Shown here: piece by piece, positions 42,552 through 52,728 of the stretch
Layout: every line of letters begins with the position of its first letter
How positions within the stretch are numbered: the first letter of the stretch is position 1
Source: Deltaproteobacteria bacterium HGW-Deltaproteobacteria-8
GTDB lineage: Bacteria > Desulfobacterota > Desulfovibrionia > Desulfovibrionales > Desulfovibrionaceae
Direction of reading: 5' to 3'
Assembly (NCBI GenBank): GCA_002840405.1
Contig: PHAR01000002.1
Span: 1-64,000, forward strand
Length of the DNA: 64,000 nt
The notes under the pieces: model-generated
What the model saw: the letters and a program-made list of their open reading frames with translations, nothing else
The model's database searches: none
What the model was told of the DNA's origin: nothing
Position numbers and translations under genes: made by a program

Positions 42552-43931
42552 TTACACGGCCTCTTTGTCGGCCAACAGCGCGGCCTTGAGCGATTCGTCC
42601 AGGGTCGGATGGGGGAACATGAAGCTGGAGGCGTCCTCGCGGGTCCAGCCCTGCTGGATGATCAGGGTGGCGAAGCAGGCCAGGCGCGACACGCCCGCGC
42701 CCACGGCCGTGATGCCCGCGATTCGGCCGTCACGCCAGACGCACTTGACGAAACCGTGCGTGGCCGCATGGGCCTGGGCGATGGGGTTGGCGATGAGCTG
42801 CGCGCGGCTCACGAGCACGGACTCGCCCAGGGCCTTGGCCTCCTCGGCCATGACGCCTGCGCGGAAGACCTCGGGCGCGCCGTACAGGATGCTCGGCACC
42901 GGGCCGGAGGCATAGGGCTTGGTGGTTCGGCCCAGCAGCCGCTCGACCACGTAATGGGCCTGGTGGCTGGCGGCGTGGGCCAGCAGCATGCGCCCGTTGA
43001 CGTCGCCCACGGCAGAGACGTTGGGCGCTGCCAAAAGTTGCGCATCGGTCTGGATGTAGCCCGCGCCGTTGAGCGTCGCGCCCAGGGCCTCCAGCCCCAG
43101 GTCTGCGCTGTTGGGCCTGCGGCCCACGGCGATGAGCGCCAAGTCCGCGTGAAGCTCCTCGCCCACGCCGTCTGCGGAATCGAGCACCAGCACGGCCTCG
43201 TCGCCGATCGTCTTGACCGAGGCCACCTTGACGCCCAGGCGCAGATCCCAGCCCTGGCGCTTGAACACGGATTCCAGCGTCTTGCTGACCTCCGGGTCCT
43301 CGGCTCCGGCCAGGCGCGGCAACGCGTCCACCAGGGTGATCTTCGCGCCCATGCGGTGCGCGGCCTGGGCCATCTCCAGCCCGATGAACCCGCCGCCCAC
43401 CACGAGGAGCGACTTTGGCATCTCGGTGAGCCCCAGCAGGCCGGTGGAGTCGAGCACGCGGTCCCCGTCCGGCTGAAGGCCGGGGAAGCTGCCGGGGCGC
43501 GAGCCCGTGGCCACCATGAGGTTGCGGTAGCCCAGGGTCTTGGGGCCGTCGGCCGTGGCAACCTCCAGGCTTCCGGCTTGAACGATGCGCCCCAGGCCGG
43601 GCACGAGGTCCACGCCAAGCTGCGCGAGCCGCTGCCCCATGGCCTTGCGCGTGGCCGCGAGGTACTTGTCCTTGCGCGACTGCAGGGCGGCGAAGTCGAT
43701 GTCCACGCTGCCTGAGGCCACGCGCATCTTGGCCTGCGCGGCCAACTCGTCCACGGCATCGGTTGCGCCGAGCCAGAGCTTGGTCGGGATGCAGCCCCGG
43801 TTCAGGCAGGTGCCGCCAAGCTCGGCAGCCTCCACCAGCGCGGTCTTGAGCCCCGAGCCCGCAGCCTCCACGGCGGCGTCGAAGCCGCCAGGGCCGCCGC
43901 CCAGGATAACCAGGTCATAGGTCGTGGTCAT
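42552..43931 (-). CDS. lpdA: Dihydrolipoyl dehydrogenase
   Basis: VILGGGPGGFDAAVEAAGSGLKTALVEAAELGGTCLNRGCIPTK. Confidence 0.93.
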   Translation of the reverse strand: MTTTYDLVILGGGPGGFDAAVEAAGSGLKTALVEAAELGGTCLNRGCIPTKLWLGATDAVDELAAQAKMRVASGSVDIDFAALQSRKDKYLAATRKAMGQRLAQLGVDLVPGLGRIVQAGSLEVATADGPKTLGYRNLMVATGSRPGSFPGLQPDGDRVLDSTGLLGLTEMPKSLLVVGGGFIGLEMAQAAHRMGAKITLVDALPRLAGAEDPEVSKTLESVFKRQGWDLRLGVKVASVKTIGDEAVLVLDSADGVGEELHADLALIAVGRRPNSADLGLEALGATLNGAGYIQTDAQLLAAPNVSAVGDVNGRMLLAHAASHQAHYVVERLLGRTTKPYASGPVPSILYGAPEVFRAGVMAEEAKALGESVLVSRAQLIANPIAQAHAATHGFVKCVWRDGRIAGITAVGAGVSRLACFATLIIQQGWTREDASSFMFPHPTLDESLKAALLADKEAV

Positions 43932-43997
43932 GCGCTGTCCTTAAAAGAGGGGGGCAACCCTTGCGGGCCGCCCCCTGTGGCGTCGTTACGGGTCGAC

Positions 43998-45443
43998 CTA
44001 CAGGTCGTCCGTCAGTTCCATGTTGCGGGCGGCCCTTGTCTCGTCCAGGCGCGTCACCGGCAGGGTGGTGGGCGCGTTGTGGGCCAGCTCCGGGTTGGCC
44101 CGGGCCTCGGCCAGCAGCGCGATCAGGTCGTCGGCGAACTGGTCCAGCGTGTCCAGGCTCTCGGTCTCGGTGGGCTCGAACATGAGCGCCTCCTTGACGA
44201 TGAGCGGGAAGTAGATGGTGGGTGCGTGGTAGCCACGGTCCAGCAGCATCTTGGCGATGTCCAGGGCGCGCACGTGGCACCCGGACAGGTTGCAGGCGCT
44301 GGCCACGAACTCGTGCATGCAGATGCGGTCATAGGGCACGTCCAGCACCGAATCCAGGCGCTTGCGCAGGTAGTTGGCCGCCAGCACCGCGTTCTCGGTG
44401 GCGCGGGTCAGGCCCTTTCCTCCCAGGCGCAGGATGTACGCGTAGGCCTTCAAAACCACGCCGAAGTTGCCGTAGAACGGGGCCACGTAGCCGATGCTTT
44501 TCGGGAAGTCGTAGTTCAGGAAGAACTGGCCGTCCTCCAGCTTCTCCACGCGGGAGATGGGCAGATACGGCACCAGCCGTTCGCTCACGCCCACCGGACC
44601 AGCGCCCGGCCCGCCGCCGCCATGCGGCGTGGCAAAGGTCTTGTGCAGGTTCAGGTGCACTACGTCAAAGCCTGCGTCGCCCACGCGCATTTTCCCCATG
44701 ATGGCGTTCAGGTTCGCGCCGTCGTAGTAGAGCAGGGCGTCGACCTTGCGCAGCATCTCGACGATCTTGGGCAGATTCTTTTCGAACAGGCCCAGCGTGT
44801 TCGGGCAGGTCATCATCATGCCTGCCACGGAGTCGTCCAGCACCTTGGCCAGCTCGTCCGGGTCCACGATGCCGTCCTTGGAGGGCAGGTTGACCACCTC
44901 GTAGCCGGCGATGGCCGCGCTGGCCGGGTTGGTGCCGTGGGCAGAGTCGGGCACGATGATCTTGGTCTTCTTGTTCCCCTTGTCCTTGTGGTAGGCGGCG
45001 ATGATCATGACGCCGGTGAGCTCGCCGTGCGCGCCTGCCATGGGATGCAGGGTGAAGGCCTTCATGCCGCAGATCTCGCAGAGCATCTGCTCGGTCTCGA
45101 ACATGACTTCCAGCGCGCCCTGGCACAGCCGTCCCGCGCCCTTGAGCTGCGGCAGCACCGGGTGCAGCCGCGTAAAGCCGGGCAGGGCGGCCACGGTCTC
45201 GGTGAACTTGGGGTTGTACTTCATGGTGCAGGAGCCGAGCGGGTAGAAGTTCCCGTCCACCCCGTAATTGCGCCGGGAGAGCTGGGTGAAGTGGCGCACC
45301 ACGTCAAGCTCGGACAGGGAGGGCAGGCCTGCGGGCTTCACGCGCAGGAGGCCTGCGGGCAGCATCTCGCTGGCGGACTTGTCGGCCTTGGCGGGCCAGA
45401 CGCCTTCGCGGCCAGGATCGGATTTCTTGAAGACCGTGTTCAT
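43998..45443 (-). CDS. gcvPB: Glycine dehydrogenase (decarboxylating) subunit 2
   Basis: HFTQLSRRNYGVDGNFYPLGSCTMKYNPK; NLHKTFATPHGGGGPGAGPVGVSERLVPYLP. Confidence 0.95.
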   Translation of the reverse strand: MNTVFKKSDPGREGVWPAKADKSASEMLPAGLLRVKPAGLPSLSELDVVRHFTQLSRRNYGVDGNFYPLGSCTMKYNPKFTETVAALPGFTRLHPVLPQLKGAGRLCQGALEVMFETEQMLCEICGMKAFTLHPMAGAHGELTGVMIIAAYHKDKGNKKTKIIVPDSAHGTNPASAAIAGYEVVNLPSKDGIVDPDELAKVLDDSVAGMMMTCPNTLGLFEKNLPKIVEMLRKVDALLYYDGANLNAIMGKMRVGDAGFDVVHLNLHKTFATPHGGGGPGAGPVGVSERLVPYLPISRVEKLEDGQFFLNYDFPKSIGYVAPFYGNFGVVLKAYAYILRLGGKGLTRATENAVLAANYLRKRLDSVLDVPYDRICMHEFVASACNLSGCHVRALDIAKMLLDRGYHAPTIYFPLIVKEALMFEPTETESLDTLDQFADDLIALLAEARANPELAHNAPTTLPVTRLDETRAARNMELTDDL

Positions 45444-46774
45444 GCGAGCATCCCCCGCAGCAGCTCGGCGAACACGCCGATCTGCTCCTTGGAAGTCTTT
45501 TCGGTGCAGGCCACCAGAAGCGCGTTCTCCAGGCCCGGATAGTAGCGGCCCAGCGGGAAGCCGGGCACGAAGCCGCGAGCGGTGAGCTTGTCGATGGCCT
45601 GGTAGGCGTTTACCGGCAGGGTGATGGCGAACTCGTTGCCAAAGGGCGCTGTGGACAAGAGCGCCACGCCCGGAATGGCGGTGAGGCGCTCGGCCGCGTA
45701 GTGCGCGCGCTCGATGCCGATCTCCGCCGTGCGCTTGAGGCCTTCCTCGCCCAGCAGGCACAGGTGCATCAGCGAGCGCAGGGCGCACAGGGCCTGGTTG
45801 GAGCAGATGTTGCTCGTGGCCTTCTGGCGGCGGATGTGCTGCTCGCGCGCCTGCAGGGTCAGCACATAGCCGGTGCGGCCTTGCGTATCCACAGTGCGGC
45901 CCACCATGCGGCCGGGCATCTGGCGGACCATGCCCTTGGTGCAGGTCATGATGCCGAGGTACGGGCCGCCGAAGGAGAGCGGCAGGCCCAGGCTCTGGCC
46001 CTCGGCCACGGCCACGTCCGCGCCCATCTCCCCGGGCGACTTCAAGACCGACTGGAGCACCGGGTAGACCGAGATGACGCTGACCACGCCCTTTTCCTTG
46101 GCTGCGGCGAAGAGCGCGCTGAAGTCATTCAGCGTGCCGAAGAAGTTGGGGTTCTGCACCAGCACGGCGGCGGTGTTCTCGTCCAGCGCGGCCGTGAGGG
46201 CCGCCAGGTCGCAGTTGCCGTCCTTGTGGGCTATGGTCACCAGCTCCAGGTTCAGGTTGGCCGTGTAGGAGCCCAGCATGACCCTGTAGATGGGGTTCAA
46301 GGCCTCGCAGACCACGAGCTTGCGGCGGTCGGTGTGGCGCACGGCCATCATGGCCGCCTCGAAGAGCGCTGTGCCGCCGTCGTACACGCTGGCGTTGGCA
46401 AAGGTCAGTCCGGTCAGGCGCGTCACGGCCGTCTGGTACTCGAAGATGGCCTGGAGCGTGCCCTGGCTGGCTTCGGGCTGGTACGGCGTGTAGGCGGTGT
46501 AGAACTCGCTGCGCATGGAAAGCGCGTCCACGGCGGCCGGGATGTGGTGGTCGTAGAACCCGGCGCCCAGGAAGCTCACGTGGCTGACCGCGTTCTTGCG
46601 GGCCAGGTCTTCCAGCTGGGCCAGCACGGCCATTTCGCTCTTGCCGTCTGGCAGGTCGAAGCTCTTGGGGCGCATGGCAGGCGTGATCTCGGCGAAGAGC
46701 GCCGCAACCGTAGGCTCGCCAATGACGCCGAGCATCCGCCGGATGTCTTCCGGGGTATGCGGAACGTAGGGCAT
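45440..46774 (-). CDS. gcvPA: Glycine dehydrogenase (decarboxylating) subunit 1
   Basis: MPYVPHTPEDIRRMLGVIG; FLGAGFYDHHIPAAVDAL; YTPYQPEASQGTLQAIFEYQT. Confidence 0.95.
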   Translation of the reverse strand: MPYVPHTPEDIRRMLGVIGEPTVAALFAEITPAMRPKSFDLPDGKSEMAVLAQLEDLARKNAVSHVSFLGAGFYDHHIPAAVDALSMRSEFYTAYTPYQPEASQGTLQAIFEYQTAVTRLTGLTFANASVYDGGTALFEAAMMAVRHTDRRKLVVCEALNPIYRVMLGSYTANLNLELVTIAHKDGNCDLAALTAALDENTAAVLVQNPNFFGTLNDFSALFAAAKEKGVVSVISVYPVLQSVLKSPGEMGADVAVAEGQSLGLPLSFGGPYLGIMTCTKGMVRQMPGRMVGRTVDTQGRTGYVLTLQAREQHIRRQKATSNICSNQALCALRSLMHLCLLGEEGLKRTAEIGIERAHYAAERLTAIPGVALLSTAPFGNEFAITLPVNAYQAIDKLTARGFVPGFPLGRYYPGLENALLVACTEKTSKEQIGVFAELLRGMLA

Positions 46775-46796
46775 GTTGGTCTCCTTGGCGTGGGGG

Positions 46797-47177
46797 CTAG
46801 TGGGCTTCCTCGGCGCAGACCTGCTCGTAGGCGGCTGCGTCGAGCAGGCCGTCGACCGGGCCGGAGAGCTTCACCTTGAGCATCCAACCGGCGCCGTAAG
46901 GCTCCTGGTTGATGGACTCGGGCGCGTTCTCGAGGGCGGCGTTGACCTCGGTGACGGTGCCGCTGACCGGCGAGTAGAGCTCGCTGGCGGCCTTGACCGA
47001 TTCCACGGAGCCCATCTCGGCCCCCATGGTGACGGTTGCGCCCACCTTGGGCAGGTCCACGTAGGTCAGGTCGCCCAGCTGCTCCTGGGCGAAGTGGGTG
47101 ATGCCCACGGTGGCGACGTCGCCCTCGATCTTGGCCCACTCGTGGCTCTTGGCGTATTTGAGGTCCTTGGGAATCAT
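46797..47177 (-). CDS. gcvH: Glycine cleavage system H protein
   Basis: [36 protein letters not shown] ... [24 protein letters not shown] (lipoylation ESVKA). Confidence 0.95.
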   Translation of the reverse strand: MIPKDLKYAKSHEWAKIEGDVATVGITHFAQEQLGDLTYVDLPKVGATVTMGAEMGSVESVKAASELYSPVSGTVTEVNAALENAPESINQEPYGAGWMLKVKLSGPVDGLLDAAAYEQVCAEEAH

Positions 47178-47558
47178 CGGGGTGTCCTCCTTGAGGGAAG
47201 GTTGGTATTCAGAGCGTCCATTGGCAATCATCTTCAATGATTGGGTATCTGTAAGCGCTCTCAAGGCCTGTGCAGTCTTTTTAGCGTTGCCGCCGGGGCA
47301 TGCCGCGCTTTCGGCGTTTGATATACAGCCCAGAGGTCGAAAAGAAAAGCCTGGAATCACGGTGGCAGCAATTTCGTCTTTCCTACGGCGGCCCCGCAGT
47401 CGTTTTCACGGGCCTCTTGCATCGGGGGGAATTTTGTTATACAATTTAAAAAAATATTTGATATAAGAGGGTCTGTTCTCCCCCCCCCCCCATCCCCCTC
47501 GAAGTTCTGATTCGGTGTGTCTCTCTCATTCCCTGCAGAATGTGTGAGGTCCCTAGCC

Positions 47559-48437
47559 ATGAACAATTATTCGATCAACTCTGGAGACGTGGAGGCCGCG
47601 AGCAAGCGCAAGCAAGTGCTCGACATGCTGGACATCATCCTGGCCCAACGGCCCACGTTGAAGCTTGAGTGTGGCGAGGACGTTGCAGTCCTCAACGGCG
47701 TCACGGCCAGTCTGCTCTCGCACTGCCCTTCCGGCGTGGCTATTGAGGTTGCCTCTCTTGATGGTGCTTCCCCGCAGTGGGTTGGGGCCGAGGCCTCGTG
47801 CTTCTTTCGGGTCAATGAGGATCCCCCCCATGCGGGTGCGCACATGCTCACCTTCACCAGCCGCATATGCTCAGTCAATTGTCAGCCGAACGGGGTTGTG
47901 ATGTTGGTCCTGGCGTTGCCGGAATCCATCGGGCGTGTTCAGCGGCGACGGTGCGTGCGGGTTGATGTGACTCAGGAAAAGGTGCCATCCCTCAAGCTCT
48001 GGCCCGAGCTTCCCTCCGGCGTGGCAGTCGCAAGAAAACAGCCCTTGCTGGATACTGAGGACAGCGTCAATACGGGCATTCGGGTGAATAACATTTCCGC
48101 CACCGGCCTTTCGTTAAAGATAGCCGAGGACCTCATGCGTCAGGCGCTGCCACAGCAAAACAAAGGCCAGCGCTACTCTTTGTTCTTCACGGCCTTGAGC
48201 AGCCCCAATTGCCCGGTGACGCACTTTTGGGTCAACGCGATCCTGCAGAACGTCATCGAAAATACGCAGGAATCTGAGGTCTGTCTGGGCTTCGAGTTTA
48301 TCGCCGAAGGCGAGCTGGATGAGCGCAAAAGAATCGTCTGGCAACCGCTGAAGTGTGATGAGGTAAGCGGCCTAGGCAAGTTCATCTTCAAGTGGAACCT
48401 GGACAATTTCCGCGATAAGCCCCTGGTCGAGTGCTAG
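47559..48437 (+). CDS. YcgR-like flagellar brake/PilZ domain protein
   Basis: QRRRCVRVDV (RxxxR) and NISATGLSLKI ((D/N)xSxxG) PilZ motifs after an N-terminal beta-domain. Confidence 0.78.
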   Translation: MNNYSINSGDVEAASKRKQVLDMLDIILAQRPTLKLECGEDVAVLNGVTASLLSHCPSGVAIEVASLDGASPQWVGAEASCFFRVNEDPPHAGAHMLTFTSRICSVNCQPNGVVMLVLALPESIGRVQRRRCVRVDVTQEKVPSLKLWPELPSGVAVARKQPLLDTEDSVNTGIRVNNISATGLSLKIAEDLMRQALPQQNKGQRYSLFFTALSSPNCPVTHFWVNAILQNVIENTQESEVCLGFEFIAEGELDERKRIVWQPLKCDEVSGLGKFIFKWNLDNFRDKPLVEC

Positions 48438-48637
48438 CTGCCTGGCTTTGCGCTGGAGTTGCGCCGCATGGTCATTGTTTCTGCCCGTGCGGACAGTATG
48501 TTGCGCTTTGGCTCCAGCGTGCCCCAGCGGTCCGGCGACCTTGACAGATCGTCCGGGGATGCGCATCCTTCCTCAGTCTGACGAGCCGCAATCTGACGAG
48601 CCGCTCTTGGCCGCCACCCCACAGGAGAAACACGAAA

Positions 48638-49252
48638 ATGAAACCCATCGCCATCGCCGGACTCGCCCTTGTCGCCGTGCTGCTCATCGGCGGCATGTCC
48701 ATGGTTTCCACCAACAACGCCATCATCACCCTGGACGCCCAGGTTGACCAGATGACCGGCCAGGTGAACAGCGCCCTGCAACGCCGCCTGGACCTCATCC
48801 CCAACCTGGTGGAGACCGTGAAGGGCTACGCCGGGCATGAGAGCGCCACCCTCACCGCCGTGATCCAGGCGCGCGCCTCGGCCACGCAGGTCAAGCTCGA
48901 CGCCTCCACCATGACCGACCCGGCCAAGCTGGCCCAGTTCAACCAGGCCCAGGGGCAGCTTTCCGCAGCCTTGGGCAAGCTCATGGTCGTCAGCGAGCAG
49001 TACCCGAACCTCAAGGCTGACGCGCATTTCGTGGAGCTCATGACCCAGCTTGAGGGCACCGAGAACCGCATCAAGATCGAGCGAGACAACTACAACAAGG
49101 CCGCCACGGCCCTGAACATCAAGATCCGCACCTTCCCCGGCAGCCTGGTCAATTCGCTCATGGCGAACATCGCCAAGCGCGAGGTGTTCCAGTCCGAGGA
49201 GGCCGCCAAGACCGCGCCCAAGGTCAGCTTCGGGACCGAAAAGAAGTCCTAG
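48638..49252 (+). CDS. lemA: LemA family protein
   Basis: VSTNNAIITLDAQVDQMTGQVNSALQRRLDLIPNLVETVKGYAGHE; LKADAHFVELMTQLEGTENRIKIERDNYNKAATALN. Confidence 0.94.
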   Translation: MKPIAIAGLALVAVLLIGGMSMVSTNNAIITLDAQVDQMTGQVNSALQRRLDLIPNLVETVKGYAGHESATLTAVIQARASATQVKLDASTMTDPAKLAQFNQAQGQLSAALGKLMVVSEQYPNLKADAHFVELMTQLEGTENRIKIERDNYNKAATALNIKIRTFPGSLVNSLMANIAKREVFQSEEAAKTAPKVSFGTEKKS

Positions 49253-49255
49253 GGC

Positions 49256-50080
49256 ATGAAGCGTTTTCTCCTCGCCTTCGGCCTGCTGCTGGCCGTCTCC
49301 GTTCTTGCGGGGGCGGCTGGCGCGCGGCCAGCCCTAGCGCTTGATGTCCCGCAAAATGGCGGGCAGTGGGTGGTGGACCAGGCCCGGCTGCTTCCGGCGG
49401 CGGAGAAGAACGCCCTGGCCGAGTCCCTGCGCGCCTACGCCGAGCAGTCCGGCAACCAGATCGTGGTGCTGACCATCCCCGGTCTCGAGGGCGAGGACCT
49501 CGCGGCCTTTGCCAACCGCGTGGCGCGTGCGTGGGAGGTGGGGCAGAAGGACAAGAACAACGGGGTGCTCATCCTGGTCTCCGCGGCGGAGCGCAAGATC
49601 CGCTTCGAGGTGGGCCGGGGCATCGAGGACAAGCTGCCGGACATCACGGCCAAGCGCATCCAGCAGCAGATCACGGCCCCGAACTTCAAGGCCGGGCGCT
49701 ACGCGGCCGGAATCGTGCAGAGCGTGGCCGCCATCAAGCAGGCCCTGAGCGACGGCCAGGGGGCAGGCGAGGCCGCGCAGCCCCTGCAACCCCGGCCCGC
49801 ACCCAGCGGCGGCCTGCCCGTGGTGACCCTGGTGCTGCTCTTTGTGGCCGGGCTTTTGGCCGTGGCCTTTTTCCGGCGCAACCAGTCCCGCTTCGGCGGC
49901 GGCGACAGCAACTCCTCCTTCTTCATCGGCCTGCTGCTGGGCATCCTTTCCAGCATCTTCCGGGGCCGGGGCGGCGGCGGTGGCGGCTTCGGCGGCGGTG
50001 GCGGCGGTGGCGGCGGTGACGGGGGCTTTTCCGGCGGCGGCGGAGATTTTGGCGGCGGCGGCAGCTCCTCGGACTACTGA
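49256..50080 (+). CDS. TPM-domain (YgcG-type) membrane protein with Gly-rich C-terminus
   Basis: VVDQARLLPAAEKNALAESLRAYAEQSGNQIVVLTIPGLEGEDLAAFANRVARAWEVGQKDKNNGVLILVSAAERKIRFEVGRG; terminal GGGGGGGDGGFSGGGGDFGGGG. Confidence 0.92.
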   Translation: MKRFLLAFGLLLAVSVLAGAAGARPALALDVPQNGGQWVVDQARLLPAAEKNALAESLRAYAEQSGNQIVVLTIPGLEGEDLAAFANRVARAWEVGQKDKNNGVLILVSAAERKIRFEVGRGIEDKLPDITAKRIQQQITAPNFKAGRYAAGIVQSVAAIKQALSDGQGAGEAAQPLQPRPAPSGGLPVVTLVLLFVAGLLAVAFFRRNQSRFGGGDSNSSFFIGLLLGILSSIFRGRGGGGGGFGGGGGGGGGDGGFSGGGGDFGGGGSSSDY

Positions 50081-50172
50081 GGGGGCGGGCCCCCTCCCGC
50101 AAATCTGTGGTTCGTGTTACGAAATCTTGACTTCTTGTGCCGTATTGGTGCAATTGCTTAGCCGTGAAGGCC

Positions 50173-50967
50173 ATGATGCAGACACCAGCACCCCCCTCTT
50201 CCCCTGACACCCTCCCTGGCGGCGGCGCTTCTGGCATGTCTGGCTCTGGCCTGTCCGGCTCTGGCATCGTCGAGGCCGAGGTGGCGGGGCGCATCTGGCG
50301 GCTCAGCCGCCCGGCGGACCTGGAGAGCCTGTGGGCCTCCATGGGCGAGGACGCGCCTGGCGCGCATCCTGGTTGGGACGACGACGAGCGCCTGCCCTAC
50401 TGGGTGGAGCTCTGGCCCGCGGCCGTGCTTCTGGCGCGCTTCGTGGCCCAGAGCGCGGAGCGCGTGCGTGGGCGGTTCTGCCTGGACGCGGGCTGCGGCC
50501 TGGGCCTCTGTGCCATGGTGGCGGCCAGCGTGGGTGGCCGGGTGCTGGCCTTTGACTACGAGCCCGAGGCCCTGGGCTTCGCCCGGCAGGGCATTGCGCT
50601 GAACCGGGAGCTGCTCGGCCCTGAAAAGCCGCCCCTGTTTGCGGTGATGGACTGGCGCGCGCCCGCCTTTGCGCGCGGCAGCGTGGACGTGCTGCTCGGC
50701 GCGGACATCCTCTACGAGCGGCGGTTTTTCGAGCCCGTGGCCGCGCTGCTGGACTTCGCCCTGGCCCCGGACGGCGTGGCCTTCATCGCCGACCCGGAGC
50801 GCAGCGTGTCCGCTCCGGCCTGGAAGCGCCTGGAGTCCCTGGGCTGGGACGTTTCGACCCCGCTGTCTGGCCGCGTGGCCCAGGGCGGGCAGGACATGAA
50901 CGTGCATATCCGCCAGATATCACGCAGATATCGCGGCGAAACAGACCTGATGAGACAAGGAGCCTGA
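50173..50967 (+). CDS. Class I SAM-dependent methyltransferase
   Basis: [16 protein letters not shown] ... [32 protein letters not shown] (motif I) ... [16 protein letters not shown]. Confidence 0.82.
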   Translation: MMQTPAPPSSPDTLPGGGASGMSGSGLSGSGIVEAEVAGRIWRLSRPADLESLWASMGEDAPGAHPGWDDDERLPYWVELWPAAVLLARFVAQSAERVRGRFCLDAGCGLGLCAMVAASVGGRVLAFDYEPEALGFARQGIALNRELLGPEKPPLFAVMDWRAPAFARGSVDVLLGADILYERRFFEPVAALLDFALAPDGVAFIADPERSVSAPAWKRLESLGWDVSTPLSGRVAQGGQDMNVHIRQISRRYRGETDLMRQGA

Positions 50968-50969
50968 CC

Positions 50970-51389
50970 ATGGGTGAGACTATCCGTTTCGGCGTGTCGC
51001 TTGACTCTGACCTTTTGGACAAGTTCGACCTGCTGTGCAAGGAAAAGAGCTACCAGACGCGCTCCGAGGCCATCCGCGACCTCATCCGCAGCATGCTGGT
51101 GCAGCGCCAGTGGGAGAACGACGACGGCGAGGTGGCCGGCACCCTCACCCTGGTCTATGACCACCACCAGAGCGGCCTGGCCCAGAAGCTGACGGAGATC
51201 CAGCACGACAGCCACGACGCCATTTTGTGCACCATGCACGTGCACCTGGACCACAACAACTGTCTGGAGGTCCTGGCGCTCAAGGGTCCGGCCGAGACCA
51301 TCAAGGCCCTGGGCCAGAAGCTCATCTCCACCAAGGGCGTGAAGCACGGGCATCTCGTGCTCACCACAACCGGCGAGGAGATAGGCTGA
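50970..51389 (+). CDS. nikR: Nickel-responsive regulator NikR
   Basis: RHH N-terminus [35 protein letters not shown]; metal domain [42 protein letters not shown]. Confidence 0.94.
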   Translation: MGETIRFGVSLDSDLLDKFDLLCKEKSYQTRSEAIRDLIRSMLVQRQWENDDGEVAGTLTLVYDHHQSGLAQKLTEIQHDSHDAILCTMHVHLDHNNCLEVLALKGPAETIKALGQKLISTKGVKHGHLVLTTTGEEIG

Positions 51390-52189
51390 TGTCGCAGGCG
51401 CTGGCTCCGATGGAGGACGTGCAGAAGCACCCGGCTACGGTGCAGATGCCCATTGACCGCGTGGGCGTGAAGGACCTGCACCTGCCCGTGGTGGTGCGCG
51501 ACCGCGAGTCCGGCACGCAGCATACCGTGGCCCGCGTGGACCTGTCCGTGGACCTGCCTGCGGCCTTCAAGGGCACGCACATGAGCCGCTTTGTGGAGGC
51601 GCTGGAGGACTGGAGCGAGAAGCTGTCACGCTCGTCCCTGGAGAAGCTGCTCTCGGACATGGCCATGCGGCTGGAGGCCCGGCGGGCCTATGCGCGCTTC
51701 GATTTCCTGTATTTCCTGCGTCAGTCCTCGCCCGTCAGCAAGGCCAAGGGCATCATGGGCTATCCCTGCTCCGTGGTCGGGGCCTGGGAGGACGGCAAGC
51801 TTGATTTCACCCTGGGCGTGGATGTGCCGGTGATGACCGTGTGCCCCTGCTCCAAGGCCATAAGCGACGAGGGCGCGCACAGCCAGCGCGCCAGCGTGCG
51901 CATCCTGGCAAAGTTCAAGGGCTTCCTCTGGCTGGAGGACCTGATCGAGATCGCCGAGGGTTCGGGCTCGTCCAGGGTCTACACCCTGCTCAAGCGCGAG
52001 GACGAGAAGTTCATCACCGAGACGGCGTTTGCCAACCCGGCCTTTGTGGAGGACGTGGTGCGCACCGCAGCCAAGGGCCTGTCCGAGCACCCGCGCATCA
52101 CCTGGTTCCGGGTGGAGGTGGAGGCCTTTGAGTCCATCCATGGACATTCCGCCCAGGCGACTATTGAAAGTCCCGCGCAGAAGGCGTAA
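51389..52189 (+). CDS. folE2: GTP cyclohydrolase FolE2
   Basis: [53 protein letters not shown]. Confidence 0.95.
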   Translation: MSQALAPMEDVQKHPATVQMPIDRVGVKDLHLPVVVRDRESGTQHTVARVDLSVDLPAAFKGTHMSRFVEALEDWSEKLSRSSLEKLLSDMAMRLEARRAYARFDFLYFLRQSSPVSKAKGIMGYPCSVVGAWEDGKLDFTLGVDVPVMTVCPCSKAISDEGAHSQRASVRILAKFKGFLWLEDLIEIAEGSGSSRVYTLLKREDEKFITETAFANPAFVEDVVRTAAKGLSEHPRITWFRVEVEAFESIHGHSAQATIESPAQKA

Positions 52190-52304
52190 GAGTATTTCAT
52201 AGGATCTTCCCGAAGGTCCCACGAAACCATGAAGAGGGTGTAGGCGAAAGCCGCAAAGCCCCCTGAACCCCCCGAAGGGGGCGAAAGGGGCGAAGGAGGT
52301 CGCC

Positions 52305-52715
52305 ATGAGCATGGACATCAGCTGGAACGTGCAGGCCATCTCGGCCCTGGACGTCTCGGCCATGGCTGCGTCGGAGAACATCGCCAACGCCAGCACCGAG
52401 AACTTCCGGCCCGTTCGCGTGGAGCTGGAGGACGGCATGGGCGGCAAGGGCGTGCGCGTGGCCGACATAGTGGAGCTCACGTCCAACGTCTCCGGCGCAG
52501 ACGCCCCCGGCATTCCCCTGGTGCCCGACGGACGCCCCACGGACTACGAGAGCGGGCTCATGCGCACGACCTCCAACACCGGCGAGGGCAACGGCGTGGA
52601 CATCGCCCGGGAGATGGTCGACCTGATGCAGGTGGAGCGCGCTTATTCGGCCAACCTCGCGACCATCGGCACCATCGACAACATGACCGGCAACATCCTG
52701 GACATGATGGCGTAA
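52305..52715 (+). CDS. Flagellar basal body rod protein (FlgC/FlgG-type C-terminal region)
   Basis: N-terminal ALDVSAMAASENIANASTENF and C-terminal DIAREMVDLMQVERAYSANLATIGTIDNMTGNILDMMA. Confidence 0.85.
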   Translation: MSMDISWNVQAISALDVSAMAASENIANASTENFRPVRVELEDGMGGKGVRVADIVELTSNVSGADAPGIPLVPDGRPTDYESGLMRTTSNTGEGNGVDIAREMVDLMQVERAYSANLATIGTIDNMTGNILDMMA

Positions 52716-52728
52716 GCTCCTTGAGGAC

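Noticed and set aside
47178-47480. Possible glycine riboswitch upstream of gcvH
   Set aside because: No convincing tandem aptamer core (CGCCGAAGG...) could be read; needs a covariance model.
50114-50136. NikR operator candidate (GTGTTAC)
   Set aside because: Only one half-site; no matching inverted half at plausible spacing.
52190-52304. Possible c-di-GMP-I (GEMM) riboswitch because of GCAAAGCC and GGCGAAAGCC
   Set aside because: The rest of the consensus (GGGCAAACC, second stem-receptor) is absent; kept only as a structured leader.
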